Assembly (NCBI GenBank): GCA_016294105.1 | Contig: JAEDCN010000012.1 | Coordinates: forward strand, 1 to 61,157 | Reading direction: 5' to 3' | Source of the DNA: Treponema sp. | Lineage (GTDB): Bacteria; Spirochaetota; Spirochaetia; Treponematales; Treponemataceae | Length of the DNA stretch: 61,157 nt | In this document: positions 40,582-48,416 of the stretch, piece by piece | Numbering within the stretch: the stretch's first letter is position 1 | How the letters are laid out: each line of letters starts with the position of its first letter | Notes under the pieces: generated by a model | Database searches by the model: none | Told to the model about the DNA's origin: nothing | Seen by the model: the letters and a program-made list of their open reading frames with translations, nothing else | Program-made: the position numbers and the translations under genes

Positions 40582-42681
40582 ATGGATGAACAGGAGAATA
40601 AACCAAAGAAGCCAGTATATCGCTATGAGCCAGGGGAGCTGGATAAAACTAGAAAAAACTTGGGCTTTGTAGAGGTTGATGAAGCCAAGAAAATGGTGCA
40701 GGTACTGGGAGGTGAGATTGGATTGGAAAAATCTGCTCCCGTTGACGAAAAAGCCATTCGTAAGGTTCGTTCTGCTCGTGTTTCCCAAGATCTCCGTTCT
40801 GGTAATCGTCCTGCCAGTCGCCGTGGTGAAGGAGGGGAGACACAAGGTGCTATTGTCAAGACCACCACACCACCACCAGTTGCCACTTCCACAGCAGCAA
40901 CAACGGTACGGAAGGACATTCTTCCCCGCTTAGACAACAAGACCCGCAACAGGATGGAAAAGCTGATGATGCTTCCTGAATACGGTATTAAGACGAATTA
41001 CGGTATCTTCAACTTTCTCAACGGTCTGCGTAAAAATGGCTACGATAGGATTGCAGATCAATTTGCCGAAATTACCTTGGAAGCCTATATCTCTCGTTTA
41101 GGTAATTTCCAAACTAATGTGCTCAAGCTCATTGCCATGGCTCCCAATCCCATCCAAGAAAAAATTGCTCAAAATCCAGCCCCTCAGTACAGGATGCTGA
41201 AGGTGATTGGTGAATGGTCAATGCATTCCTTGGAGAGCATGTATAAGAACCTTATGCGTAATCCTTCTGGTATTACGGTAACCACTATGGTGCCTATTAC
41301 TAGGGTTATCTACAAATACCTTTTGACGGTGTATTTTTTGGGAGAGCAAAACTTTGTTGATTTGCTGAAAAAGGTCTATGGTGAAATCAATGCTTATCCA
41401 AAATCCCAAAAAGAAATGCTTATTGCCTTAGTGCAGGGGATTACTGCTGACTGGATGTACGTGTACCAGCGTATTCCAAAGGGTATGTATCCTTTGCTGT
41501 TGAGAATGTGTAGCAACGAATATTTGGTGTTTGCCGATCTATTCTCCAAGCAGCTGGGCAAGGTATTCAATTTCTTAGGCATTACAAAATACGATATTGT
41601 GTTGATGGAAAAGCCTGGACAAAAGGATGATGCTTCCATTGCTGATGATGAGGATTTGGATGAGGAAGGTGGAAAATTAGCCTCTTTGAAACAGGAATTT
41701 CAAGGGGCTACCACGGGACTCAAGGTTCTTGATCAGCTGTTCCCTGGTGCAGGCTGGCTTTCCTTGGATGCAATGCCTGATATGTATCCTTTTTATCAGC
41801 CCCTCTATCACTTTCAAGATGGCTTCAACCTGATTTCTCCAGAAAATCCCCTACAGGTTACTATAATTTTGGTAAAGATTATTGAGGATCTGTTTGAAGG
41901 CTGTCGCCATCTGATGTTTGAGATTGACAAAACCAAGTCCCATGGACGTGGTGAGGTGAATCTTGCTCCCGATTACCTGTCCTCCATCATAAACGATTGG
42001 TCGGAGTACCGTGAGATTGTATTTGAAAAGCTTTATCTGCCCAATTTGCGGGACTTTGTAAACAACCTGTATGCTCAGCGGGATTTTTTGCGGAATCAGT
42101 ATGGAAAGCGTCTTATGGCCAACCTCCAGTGGCATATCTATTACAATTTTTTGCCCTACATGCGGTTTGAGCAGTTACTACTGGATAAGCCTTCCAATGA
42201 GTCAAAGATTCGCCCTCTACCAAACCGTGTGTCTAGCTTGGTGGATGAATTGGCTCGTGTTATTTCCGCTGCAGATGCTTCTGCAAGTGAGGGAAAGGAG
42301 TTTAACGAGATTTCAAATATCTTTGCACCATACAAATTCTCCCTGCCTAATGTAGTTTCTCAGCGAATGAACGTGTTGCTGGGTTCTACCCGCCAAAAGC
42401 AGGGGGCTCGTGCTACAAACCTCACCTTGTTGAAATACACCTATGCTGTTGCTTCTGTTTTGGACTGGTGGATAAACTGTAAGACTAGCCCCGCCTACAA
42501 TGGAGCTAAGGTGCCGGTGTGCCGTATTTCTGATGATGATGGACGACCAATTTTTTCTATTCCAGAGCGGGATGATCAAAACCTGCTCTTTGCTCGCAGC
42601 CTCAAGGCCCATGGAGCCGCTCTAGGAGCCAAGAACCTTGAAGCCAAAGCAAAGGCTCCTGAAAATGGAGCCAATAGCTAA
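40582..42681 (+). CDS. Large spirochaetal protein of unknown function
   Basis: About 699 residues, no signal peptide. A disordered N-terminus (about 1-115: Lys/Pro/Arg/Thr-rich, including PPPVATSTAATT) precedes a long helical region (from LDNKTRNRMEKLMMLPEYG) with an acidic loop (DDEDLDEEGG, near 355). AGGAG 8 bases before ATG 40582 supports that start over GTG 40573. Probably co-transcribed with the DUF2804 gene. No family recognised. Confidence 0.65.
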   Translation: MDEQENKPKKPVYRYEPGELDKTRKNLGFVEVDEAKKMVQVLGGEIGLEKSAPVDEKAIRKVRSARVSQDLRSGNRPASRRGEGGETQGAIVKTTTPPPVATSTAATTVRKDILPRLDNKTRNRMEKLMMLPEYGIKTNYGIFNFLNGLRKNGYDRIADQFAEITLEAYISRLGNFQTNVLKLIAMAPNPIQEKIAQNPAPQYRMLKVIGEWSMHSLESMYKNLMRNPSGITVTTMVPITRVIYKYLLTVYFLGEQNFVDLLKKVYGEINAYPKSQKEMLIALVQGITADWMYVYQRIPKGMYPLLLRMCSNEYLVFADLFSKQLGKVFNFLGITKYDIVLMEKPGQKDDASIADDEDLDEEGGKLASLKQEFQGATTGLKVLDQLFPGAGWLSLDAMPDMYPFYQPLYHFQDGFNLISPENPLQVTIILVKIIEDLFEGCRHLMFEIDKTKSHGRGEVNLAPDYLSSIINDWSEYREIVFEKLYLPNLRDFVNNLYAQRDFLRNQYGKRLMANLQWHIYYNFLPYMRFEQLLLDKPSNESKIRPLPNRVSSLVDELARVISAADASASEGKEFNEISNIFAPYKFSLPNVVSQRMNVLLGSTRQKQGARATNLTLLKYTYAVASVLDWWINCKTSPAYNGAKVPVCRISDDDGRPIFSIPERDDQNLLFARSLKAHGAALGAKNLEAKAKAPENGANS

Positions 42682-42687
42682 ATACCC

Positions 42688-43524
42688 TTATTTTTGAATT
42701 CCCTGTTCCAGTTTGGCAGTAAAGCGTTCCAGCTTTTTGCCAGACAGGGGATTTTCCTTTCCTTCCATGACGGCTCGCAATGCCTCCAATTCCTCTCCAG
42801 AAAAGGAAACGCCCTTTTGAATATTGTTCTCAAAGGAGGCGATGGTAAGGGGAGCCACCTTGCGGGCAATTTCCAGAATTACCTTTCCATAATCACGAAT
42901 TTCCTTTTGGGCATGACCGTCAAGGCGCAATTTCAAGAAATGCATCAGATTGTGCAGGTCGCACTGCCAATAAATTTCTGTGTACAGGGCCAAAGGTAGG
43001 TTAATTCGGGCGATTTCCCGTGCGAGACCTGATTCCACCAGCTGGGTGTAGGCTGCGTATGCTTCCTCCTGTCCCTTTGCTAGTAGCTCCTTAGTATTGC
43101 CAACAAATTCCTGGGAAACAGCTTCGGTGCTGCGGCCCTGCTTGTTGTCGGCACTTTGAATGGCCACATCTTCGTCAGCGGGGAGGTAGAACTCATTCTG
43201 CATAACTGAATAGCGGCCGGAAATTTCGTTCATACGGGCTGTTCTGTGGCGAACCCACTGCCGTGCAATGAAAATGGGGAGCTTGATATGAAAGGTCAAT
43301 ATCACCTGCTCAAAGGGGGAGGTGTGCTGGTTACGCAGCAGGTAGTCAATGAGCCCTGCATCCTCCCGCACAGTCTTTGTCCCTGCACCGTAGGAAACAC
43401 GGGCAGCCTGAACGATTCTGGCATCTCCTCCCATGTAGTCTACCAACCGTACAAAGCCTTTATCCAATACCTTGAATTCTTTATCTAAAATCTCTTCTGC
43501 TTCTGGAACAATGCAATGAGCCAT
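42688..43524 (-). CDS. thyX: Flavin-dependent thymidylate synthase ThyX
   Basis: 278 residues. Makes dTMP from dUMP using FAD and methylene-tetrahydrofolate. The ThyX motif RHRTARMNEISGRYS (RHRx7S) is at about residue 92, preceded by the FAD-site segment QHTSPFEQV; later RINLPLALYTEIYWQCDLH is typical. GGAGA precedes the ATG, with a TATACT box about 25 bases upstream, so unlike many neighbours it has an ordinary leader. Confidence 0.96.
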   Translation of the reverse strand: MAHCIVPEAEEILDKEFKVLDKGFVRLVDYMGGDARIVQAARVSYGAGTKTVREDAGLIDYLLRNQHTSPFEQVILTFHIKLPIFIARQWVRHRTARMNEISGRYSVMQNEFYLPADEDVAIQSADNKQGRSTEAVSQEFVGNTKELLAKGQEEAYAAYTQLVESGLAREIARINLPLALYTEIYWQCDLHNLMHFLKLRLDGHAQKEIRDYGKVILEIARKVAPLTIASFENNIQKGVSFSGEELEALRAVMEGKENPLSGKKLERFTAKLEQGIQK

Positions 43525-43640
43525 TTTATCTCCTTTCTATAAAAATTGGGTTTAGTATATCAAATGGAAAGCCCCAGGGCAACAGATGGAATCCCCAGTA
43601 GCAGATAGTGAGCCATGAAGAATCAGCTGGAACCAAGAAG

Positions 43641-43656
43641 GAGATGGGAGTCTCCT
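43641..43656. other. GGAGA/TCTCC inverted repeat upstream of the lacI promoter
   Basis: GGAGA-TGGGAG-TCTCC between thyX and the LacI-family gene. No T-run directly follows. Could be a second regulator site; no evidence beyond symmetry. Confidence 0.3.
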
Positions 43657-43658
43657 AG

Positions 43659-43686
43659 TTGATTTTTTTATAAACCGATTTATAAT
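43659..43686 (+). promoter_or_regulatory. Promoter of the LacI-family gene with overlapping operator
   Basis: TTGATT (43659-43664), 16-bp spacer, TATAAT (43681-43686), 7 bases to ATG 43694. The palindrome ATAAACCGATTTAT (43670-43683), with the central CG typical of LacI-family operators, fills the spacer and overlaps the -10, predicting autorepression. Confidence 0.65.
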
Positions 43687-43693
43687 AACAAGT

Positions 43694-44755
43694 ATGAAAC
43701 GAACGGGACGACCCACAATCAAGGATTTGGCCCAGCGGGCTGGAGTTTCCAAAACAGCGGTATCCTTTGCTTTTAATGCTCCAGAACGGCTTTCCAAAGA
43801 AACCTGTGAAAAAATCCTCTCTATAGCCCAAGAGCTGGGCTATGTACCTGATCCCATGGCTCGGGGCTTGGCACGAAGAAAAACCCAGTGCATTGGAATT
43901 TTGTTGCCCCAGTCAATCGCCTTTGTATTTCAAAATCCCTACATCACCGAATTGATCCGTGGAATCGGGGAGGCCTGCGAAAAAGAGAATTTCTCTATTC
44001 TGGTTTTGTCTCCCTTGGAAGGAATTTTTACCCATGCGGTGTACAATGCCGTTGTTGATGGGGTGATTATTCTGGGAGCTGCCAGTGACAGCGATGTACA
44101 TACGGTGTGCCGTCAGCGAGGATTGCCCTATGTTACCATTGATGCTGGCTTTAGCAATAATTGCGTGAACGTAGGAATTGACGATGAGCAGGCAGCCTAT
44201 AAGCTGGCCCAACTGCTGATTGAAGCTGGCCACAAGAATATTTGTGTTTGTACCCTGCAGCCTCTGTCAAAAACCTTGGAGACTTCCGGTAGCTCTGAAA
44301 CAATTCGCAATCGGTGCAAGGGCATTCAGCGAGCAGTGGATGAATGTGCTACTGGGGATATTATCGTGGAATATCATGAGGTGGGTACCTCCTACGAAAG
44401 TTCCTTTTCTGCAGCCCGTGATCTGCTGTCACGGAATCCTGCTCCCACTGCTGTGTTGTGTATGGCCGACGTACAGGCTTATGGCTTTTATCGGGTGATT
44501 CAAGAGCGGGGACTTTCCATTCCTCAGCACCTTTCCATTGCCACCTTTGACAATTTGCCTCAAAGTCAGTTGTTACATCCTAAGCCCTCCACCGTAGATC
44601 AACCTGGCTTCCAAAAGGGCTGGCGGGCTGCAGTGGAATTATTCTCCCTGCTCTCCAGCCTTCAGAATCAGGGTGAACAGGAAGCTCAGTCGGTGGTGTT
44701 GGACTTCCAAATCTTAAATACCGGCTCCATTGCTCCGCCTGCATCACATTCCTGA
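43694..44755 (+). CDS. LacI-family transcriptional regulator
   Basis: 353 residues. N-terminal LacI helix-turn-helix and hinge (TIKDLAQRAGVSKTAVSFAF, then ARGLARRKT), followed by a periplasmic-binding-like effector domain (IGILLPQS, GVIILGAAS, SIATFDN). The ligand cannot be inferred; no sugar genes adjoin it. Its last 70 bases overlap the end of the convergent PHP gene. Probably autoregulated through the palindrome in its promoter. Confidence 0.93.
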   Translation: MKRTGRPTIKDLAQRAGVSKTAVSFAFNAPERLSKETCEKILSIAQELGYVPDPMARGLARRKTQCIGILLPQSIAFVFQNPYITELIRGIGEACEKENFSILVLSPLEGIFTHAVYNAVVDGVIILGAASDSDVHTVCRQRGLPYVTIDAGFSNNCVNVGIDDEQAAYKLAQLLIEAGHKNICVCTLQPLSKTLETSGSSETIRNRCKGIQRAVDECATGDIIVEYHEVGTSYESSFSAARDLLSRNPAPTAVLCMADVQAYGFYRVIQERGLSIPQHLSIATFDNLPQSQLLHPKPSTVDQPGFQKGWRAAVELFSLLSSLQNQGEQEAQSVVLDFQILNTGSIAPPASHS

Positions 44756-45609
44756 AGTCTTTCTGTAAAAGTAAGTCGGGGCAGCAATTCCTCCGTCCAC
44801 AACCGATAAGGGATTTTATCTCCCTTGCAGCCATGACCGAGCTTCCTGTCCTTGCGAATGCCTTCGCCGTGGAAGTCGCTGCCTCCTGTGATAAAAAAGC
44901 CTAATCTACGGCCCATTTCTTCCAAACGAAAGCCTTCTGGACGGCGGGCACCAGGATGATAAGCTTCCAGCCCCTCCACTCCAGCTTCTCGCAAGCCTCT
45001 TAGCACTGGTTCAATCTTTCCCCAGGAAACGTACAGTGAAAGGGGATGTGCCAGCACTGGAATGCCCCCCGAAGCTTTAATTGCGTGAATGGAGTCCTGT
45101 AAGTCGGCTCCTGCTCGATGAATGTAGTAGGGGCGTCCTTTTCCTAAGTATTGGTCAAAGGCTTGCTGTACCGTCTTGCAAGCACCAATTTTTACCAAGT
45201 AGGCTGCAATGTGGGGGCGTCCCAGGGTTGAGTTGGGGAATTCAGCCTGCAAAAGCTCTTGACTTACGGGAAATCCATCCTGCTTGAGCTTTTGGATAAT
45301 ATTCTTGTTTCTGTTTGCCCGTTGGTCTTTTAATTCTGTGATGATTGACTGAAGCTCTTGGTGGGCATGAGTAAGTCCCAAGCCCAAAAGGTGAAATTCG
45401 CCAGTGGGCCAGGTGATGTTCAGCTCGATTCCTGGTACAAAGGTGATTCCTTGGGAAAGGGCTGCGGAAGCTGCTTCTGCAAGGCCTGCGGTGGTGTCGT
45501 GGTCCGTAAGGGCTAACACGGTAATTCCCCGTTCCTTTGCCTTGAGCACAAGGTTGGTGGGAGAAAGGTTTCCGTCCGATGCCGTTGAATGGCTATGTAA
45601 GTCAATCAT
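44686..45609 (-). CDS. PHP-domain phosphoesterase (RNase AM / nucleoside bisphosphate phosphatase-like)
   Basis: 307 residues from ATG 45609: IDLHSHSTASDG (HxH metal motif), ALTDHDTTAG, FVPGIELN, GIPVLAHPL and the late GSDFHGE. These are the conserved metal ligands of the YciV/RnmAM family, which remove 5' nucleotides from RNA or act on nucleoside 3',5'-bisphosphates. The start is set by the perfect HSHS opening and a TATAGT box 6 bases upstream. It overlaps lacI tail-to-tail by 70 bases. Confidence 0.88.
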   Translation of the reverse strand: MIDLHSHSTASDGNLSPTNLVLKAKERGITVLALTDHDTTAGLAEAASAALSQGITFVPGIELNITWPTGEFHLLGLGLTHAHQELQSIITELKDQRANRNKNIIQKLKQDGFPVSQELLQAEFPNSTLGRPHIAAYLVKIGACKTVQQAFDQYLGKGRPYYIHRAGADLQDSIHAIKASGGIPVLAHPLSLYVSWGKIEPVLRGLREAGVEGLEAYHPGARRPEGFRLEEMGRRLGFFITGGSDFHGEGIRKDRKLGHGCKGDKIPYRLWTEELLPRLTFTERLQECDAGGAMEPVFKIWKSNTTD

Positions 45610-45615
45610 AAAAAG

Positions 45616-45621
45616 ACTATA
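45616..45621 (-). promoter_or_regulatory. -10 box of the PHP gene, leaderless type
   Basis: TATAGT on the minus strand followed by exactly six bases (CTTTTT) and the ATG. Confidence 0.5.
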
Positions 45622-45691
45622 GCATATTTTTAAATAGTATGTTATCATTTTATCAGACTTCTTGAATTTTCCTTGAATATGGAGGCGAAAA

Positions 45692-46912
45692 ATGCCTAAA
45701 AAAATAGCTTTTGCAAAAGGTTCTATCATTTACTTTGAAGAAGACAAGGATGATCGTATTTTTATCCTTCAAAAAGGTCTCGTTGTTCTCAGCTCTACCG
45801 ATGTTGAAACAGGAGCACCTGTTACTGAATATGCCCGAGAAGGAGAGTTCTTTGGAGTCAAATCTGCCTTTGGTCGATTCCCCCGAGAAGAAACAGCTAC
45901 TGTTGTAGCAGATTCCTTGGTTATTGCCATGTCCGTGGCTGAATTCGAGCAGCTTTTTAGCAGTAATAAGCAGATTATTATGAAAATGTTGCGTGTATTC
46001 TCCAACCAGCTACGGGCTGTTCATAAAAAAAGTGAGCAAATTCTCGGTAGTGGTGAGGGGGTTAATCCCCAAGCTGGTATGGCCTCAGTTGCCCAATGCT
46101 TCTATGATGAGGAGCAATATCGTTCCTGTTGTGATATTTGTCTTAAATTTCTTAAGCTCTATCCTAATTCTGATGACAAGGACACTATTGCCCGTCTTTA
46201 TGCAGATTCAAAGAAACGCTTGGATATGCTCCAAGCTAAGGCTGCTCGTCAGGATTCTGGAGACCAGATTGTTACTCCTACTGGGAGCTCAGGATTTTAT
46301 CTGCCTGGCTTTGAGCGGTTTGTAAAAACCTTTGAGCGGGATTCCGTCATTATTTCTGAGCATGAACCTGGTGAGACTTTCTATTTAATTCAGTCTGGCT
46401 CCATTCAGCTGGTAAAGTGCGTTAATGGTGTACGAAAGAATCTGGACATTTTGCATCCAGGGGAATTCTTTGGAGAAATGGCTATTTTGGAAAATTCTCC
46501 TCGCTCCGCCACCTGTGTTGCTATTGACAAGGTAGAGGTACTGGAATTCAACAAGGCAAACTTTGAAGTACTGATTACTGGAAATCCCCAGATGGCTCTT
46601 ATTTTGCTGAAGCTATTCTGTAAGCGTATCTATGATCAAAAGAGACGCTTAAAGATTTTGCTTATTGCTGAACCTCATGCACGTTTGGCCAGTGTTTTTA
46701 TGATGTTTGACGAAATGAATCCTTCTACCAATGCTGTAGACAAATCTAGAAGATTTAATCTTACTATTTCAGATTTGTCCCATTGGTCTGGTTTGCCTGG
46801 TGATGTAGTGCGAGATGAGGTGAACAAGTTTGTTGAAAAACGACGAATCGAAGTCTTTGACACTTACATCATCGTTAAGAATATTGTTGACATGAAACGT
46901 GTCGCAAAATAA
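45692..46912 (+). CDS. Crp/Fnr-like regulator with two cNMP-binding domains
   Basis: 406 residues. First cNMP-like domain (about 5-115) is degenerate at the phosphate cassette (GEFFGVKSAF...REETATVV). A helical TPR-like linker follows (about 130-190). The second cNMP domain (about 208-320) has a canonical cassette (GEFFGEMAILENSPRSATCV), and the end is a winged-helix-like region (DLSHWSGLPGDVVRDEVNKF). It likely senses cyclic nucleotide through the second domain. GGAGG lies before ATG. A CYTH protein at 28.5 kb is a candidate cyclase. Confidence 0.85.
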   Translation: MPKKIAFAKGSIIYFEEDKDDRIFILQKGLVVLSSTDVETGAPVTEYAREGEFFGVKSAFGRFPREETATVVADSLVIAMSVAEFEQLFSSNKQIIMKMLRVFSNQLRAVHKKSEQILGSGEGVNPQAGMASVAQCFYDEEQYRSCCDICLKFLKLYPNSDDKDTIARLYADSKKRLDMLQAKAARQDSGDQIVTPTGSSGFYLPGFERFVKTFERDSVIISEHEPGETFYLIQSGSIQLVKCVNGVRKNLDILHPGEFFGEMAILENSPRSATCVAIDKVEVLEFNKANFEVLITGNPQMALILLKLFCKRIYDQKRRLKILLIAEPHARLASVFMMFDEMNPSTNAVDKSRRFNLTISDLSHWSGLPGDVVRDEVNKFVEKRRIEVFDTYIIVKNIVDMKRVAK

Positions 46913-46962
46913 AGCATCTTGAAAATATCCGTCGTAAATCAGGTTCCATAACATAAGTCTCA

Positions 46963-46991
46963 TTGACCCAAGTTTTCATTTTTTGTATACT
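46963..46991 (+). promoter_or_regulatory. Promoter of tRNA-Thr
   Basis: TTGACC (46963-46968), 17-bp spacer, TATACT (46986-46991); the tRNA begins 17 bases later. One of the best promoter matches in the window. Confidence 0.8.
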
Positions 46992-47007
46992 TACCTCATA
47001 TTTTTTT

Positions 47008-47080
47008 GCCAACTTAGCTCACCTGGCAGAGCAGCACCCTCGTAACGTGCAGGTAGTCGGTTCAAGTCCGACAGTTGGCT
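47008..47080 (+). tRNA. tRNA-Thr (anticodon CGT)
   Basis: 73 nt. Acceptor GCCAACT/AGTTGGC, D-arm GCTC/GAGC, anticodon loop CTCGTAA with CGT (reads ACG) closed by GCAC/GTGC with one C-C mismatch at 31-39, T-arm GTCGG/CCGAC around TTCAAGT. CCA is not encoded. It has its own promoter. Confidence 0.93.
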
Positions 47081-47380
47081 TTTAAAGAGGAGTTGAACCG
47101 ACTACGGGATACAGTCAGCGTTTTGCGTAGCAAAAGGCGATAGTGAGGCGTTAGCCTCACTCCAAGTCCTACAGTTGGCTTTTAAAGAGGAATTGAACCG
47201 ACTACGGGATACAGTCAGCGTTTTGCGTAGCAAAAGGCGATAGTGAGGCGTTAGCCTCACTCCAAGTCCTACAGTTGGCTTTTAAAGAGGAATTGAACCG
47301 ACTACGGGATACAGTCAGCGTTTTGCGTAGCAAAAGGCGATAGTGAGGCGTTAGCCTCACTCCAAGTCCTACAGTTGGCT
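47081..47380 (+). repeat. Three 100-bp tandem repeats downstream of tRNA-Thr
   Basis: Exact 100-bp period (47081, 47181, 47281), nearly identical; a 20-base partial fourth copy runs to about 47400. Each unit ends with a copy of the tRNA 3' end (AGTCCTACAGTTGGCT) and contains TTGAACCGACTAC, the exact reverse complement of tRNA bases 47053-47065. Two further hairpins per unit: TTTTGC-GTA-GCAAAA and AGTGAGGC-GTTA-GCCTCACT. No spacer variation, so not CRISPR. Confidence 0.9.
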
Positions 47381-47409
47381 TTTAAAGAAGAATCGAATAG
47401 GAGAATTAT

Positions 47410-48327
47410 ATGATGAAAAAAATCGTGAGTCTGTTTCTGGTAAGTTTAGCTGTTCTTACGCTTATTTCCTGTGGTAAAAAAGAAATTACTACAAATGAGC
47501 AAGCACGAGAAGCTTTTGTTGCAGCCTATGAAAAGCAGAATGCAAAAAGTGGTGCACTCATGGATGCTACCTTTGACTTTGCTGCTACTATTGAAGGTAT
47601 GCCTATGGTTTTTGATGGAACTATGTCTATAGGATATACCATTAAGCCTGAATTTTCTGCTGAAATGAATATGACTGTTAATACAGACATTATGGGAATG
47701 AAGATGGCATTGCCTTTTCGGATTTATTATGAAGTAGAAGGTTCTAACATGACCATGTATCTCAATGCCATGAACACATGGATGAAAACTTCAGTTCCTT
47801 ATTCCCAGTTTGATTTTGCAACGTTAGCAGAATTTAATACTATCATGTTGGAGACCATTGATGAGGTTGTCTTAAAAGGTAAGACTGAAATCAACGAAAC
47901 TCCTGTATATGAATTAGAAGTAAAGATGGGAGATAATACTTTTAGCAAAATGCTGGAAGTTTCTAAGACTGTAATGAGTGATGCTGAGGTTCAAGCTCTG
48001 GAAGATGCGTTTAACTCAGAAGAGCTTTCTGTGGAAGAGCTTGATTTTTTGTTTGCTGGTTTCACTATCCCCACTTATTTAAGACAGAGTGACTTGTCCT
48101 TGTATGGATGTAGTATAGATATAGAGCAGTTCTTGGGACAGTTTTTGGAGAACGCTACTGAAATTGCTGGAACGGAAGTTCCTTCAGAAGCATTGGCAAA
48201 ATTGGATATGTCAGGTTTTATGACATTAGTGTATAAAGATGTCGAGCCTGCTGGTGTGTATCCTGTTCCCCAAGAGGCACGAGATGCTGCTGTAGATATG
48301 AATGTTACAGAACAGATGACATTCTAA
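47410..48327 (+). CDS. Lipoprotein of unknown function
   Basis: 305 residues. Lipoprotein signal MKKIVSLFLVSLAVLTLISC, mature beta-rich domain unusually rich in Met (for example MNMTVNTDIMGMKMALP). This resembles the DUF6612/LolA-like lipoprotein group that binds hydrophobic ligands, but the assignment is tentative. AGGAG precedes ATGATG; the start may be 47410 or 47413. It is directly downstream of the tRNA repeats, whose last copy ends about 10 bases before its ribosome site. Confidence 0.7.
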   Translation: MMKKIVSLFLVSLAVLTLISCGKKEITTNEQAREAFVAAYEKQNAKSGALMDATFDFAATIEGMPMVFDGTMSIGYTIKPEFSAEMNMTVNTDIMGMKMALPFRIYYEVEGSNMTMYLNAMNTWMKTSVPYSQFDFATLAEFNTIMLETIDEVVLKGKTEINETPVYELEVKMGDNTFSKMLEVSKTVMSDAEVQALEDAFNSEELSVEELDFLFAGFTIPTYLRQSDLSLYGCSIDIEQFLGQFLENATEIAGTEVPSEALAKLDMSGFMTLVYKDVEPAGVYPVPQEARDAAVDMNVTEQMTF

Positions 48328-48361
48328 TTGTTTCTGTTTCATAAAATTATACAGTAGATAC

Positions 48362-48408
48362 AAAAAAAGCATCCTAAATGCGAGGGCATTCAGGATGCTT
48401 TTTTTTGT
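48362..48408. terminator. Bidirectional intrinsic terminator
   Basis: A7 then AGCATCCT-A-AATGC, loop, GCATT-C-AGGATGCT and T10. Between the convergent lipoprotein and MCP genes. Confidence 0.9.
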
Positions 48409-48416
48409 CTTATGCT

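Noticed and set aside
47141..47160. Possible attC site around GTGAGGCGTTAGCCTCAC
   Set aside because: A perfect short palindrome without the outer AAC/GTT boxes or unpaired bases needed for attC, and repeated three times in tandem.
47081..47380. Possible CRISPR array
   Set aside because: The 100-bp units are nearly identical throughout, with no variable spacers and no cas genes nearby.
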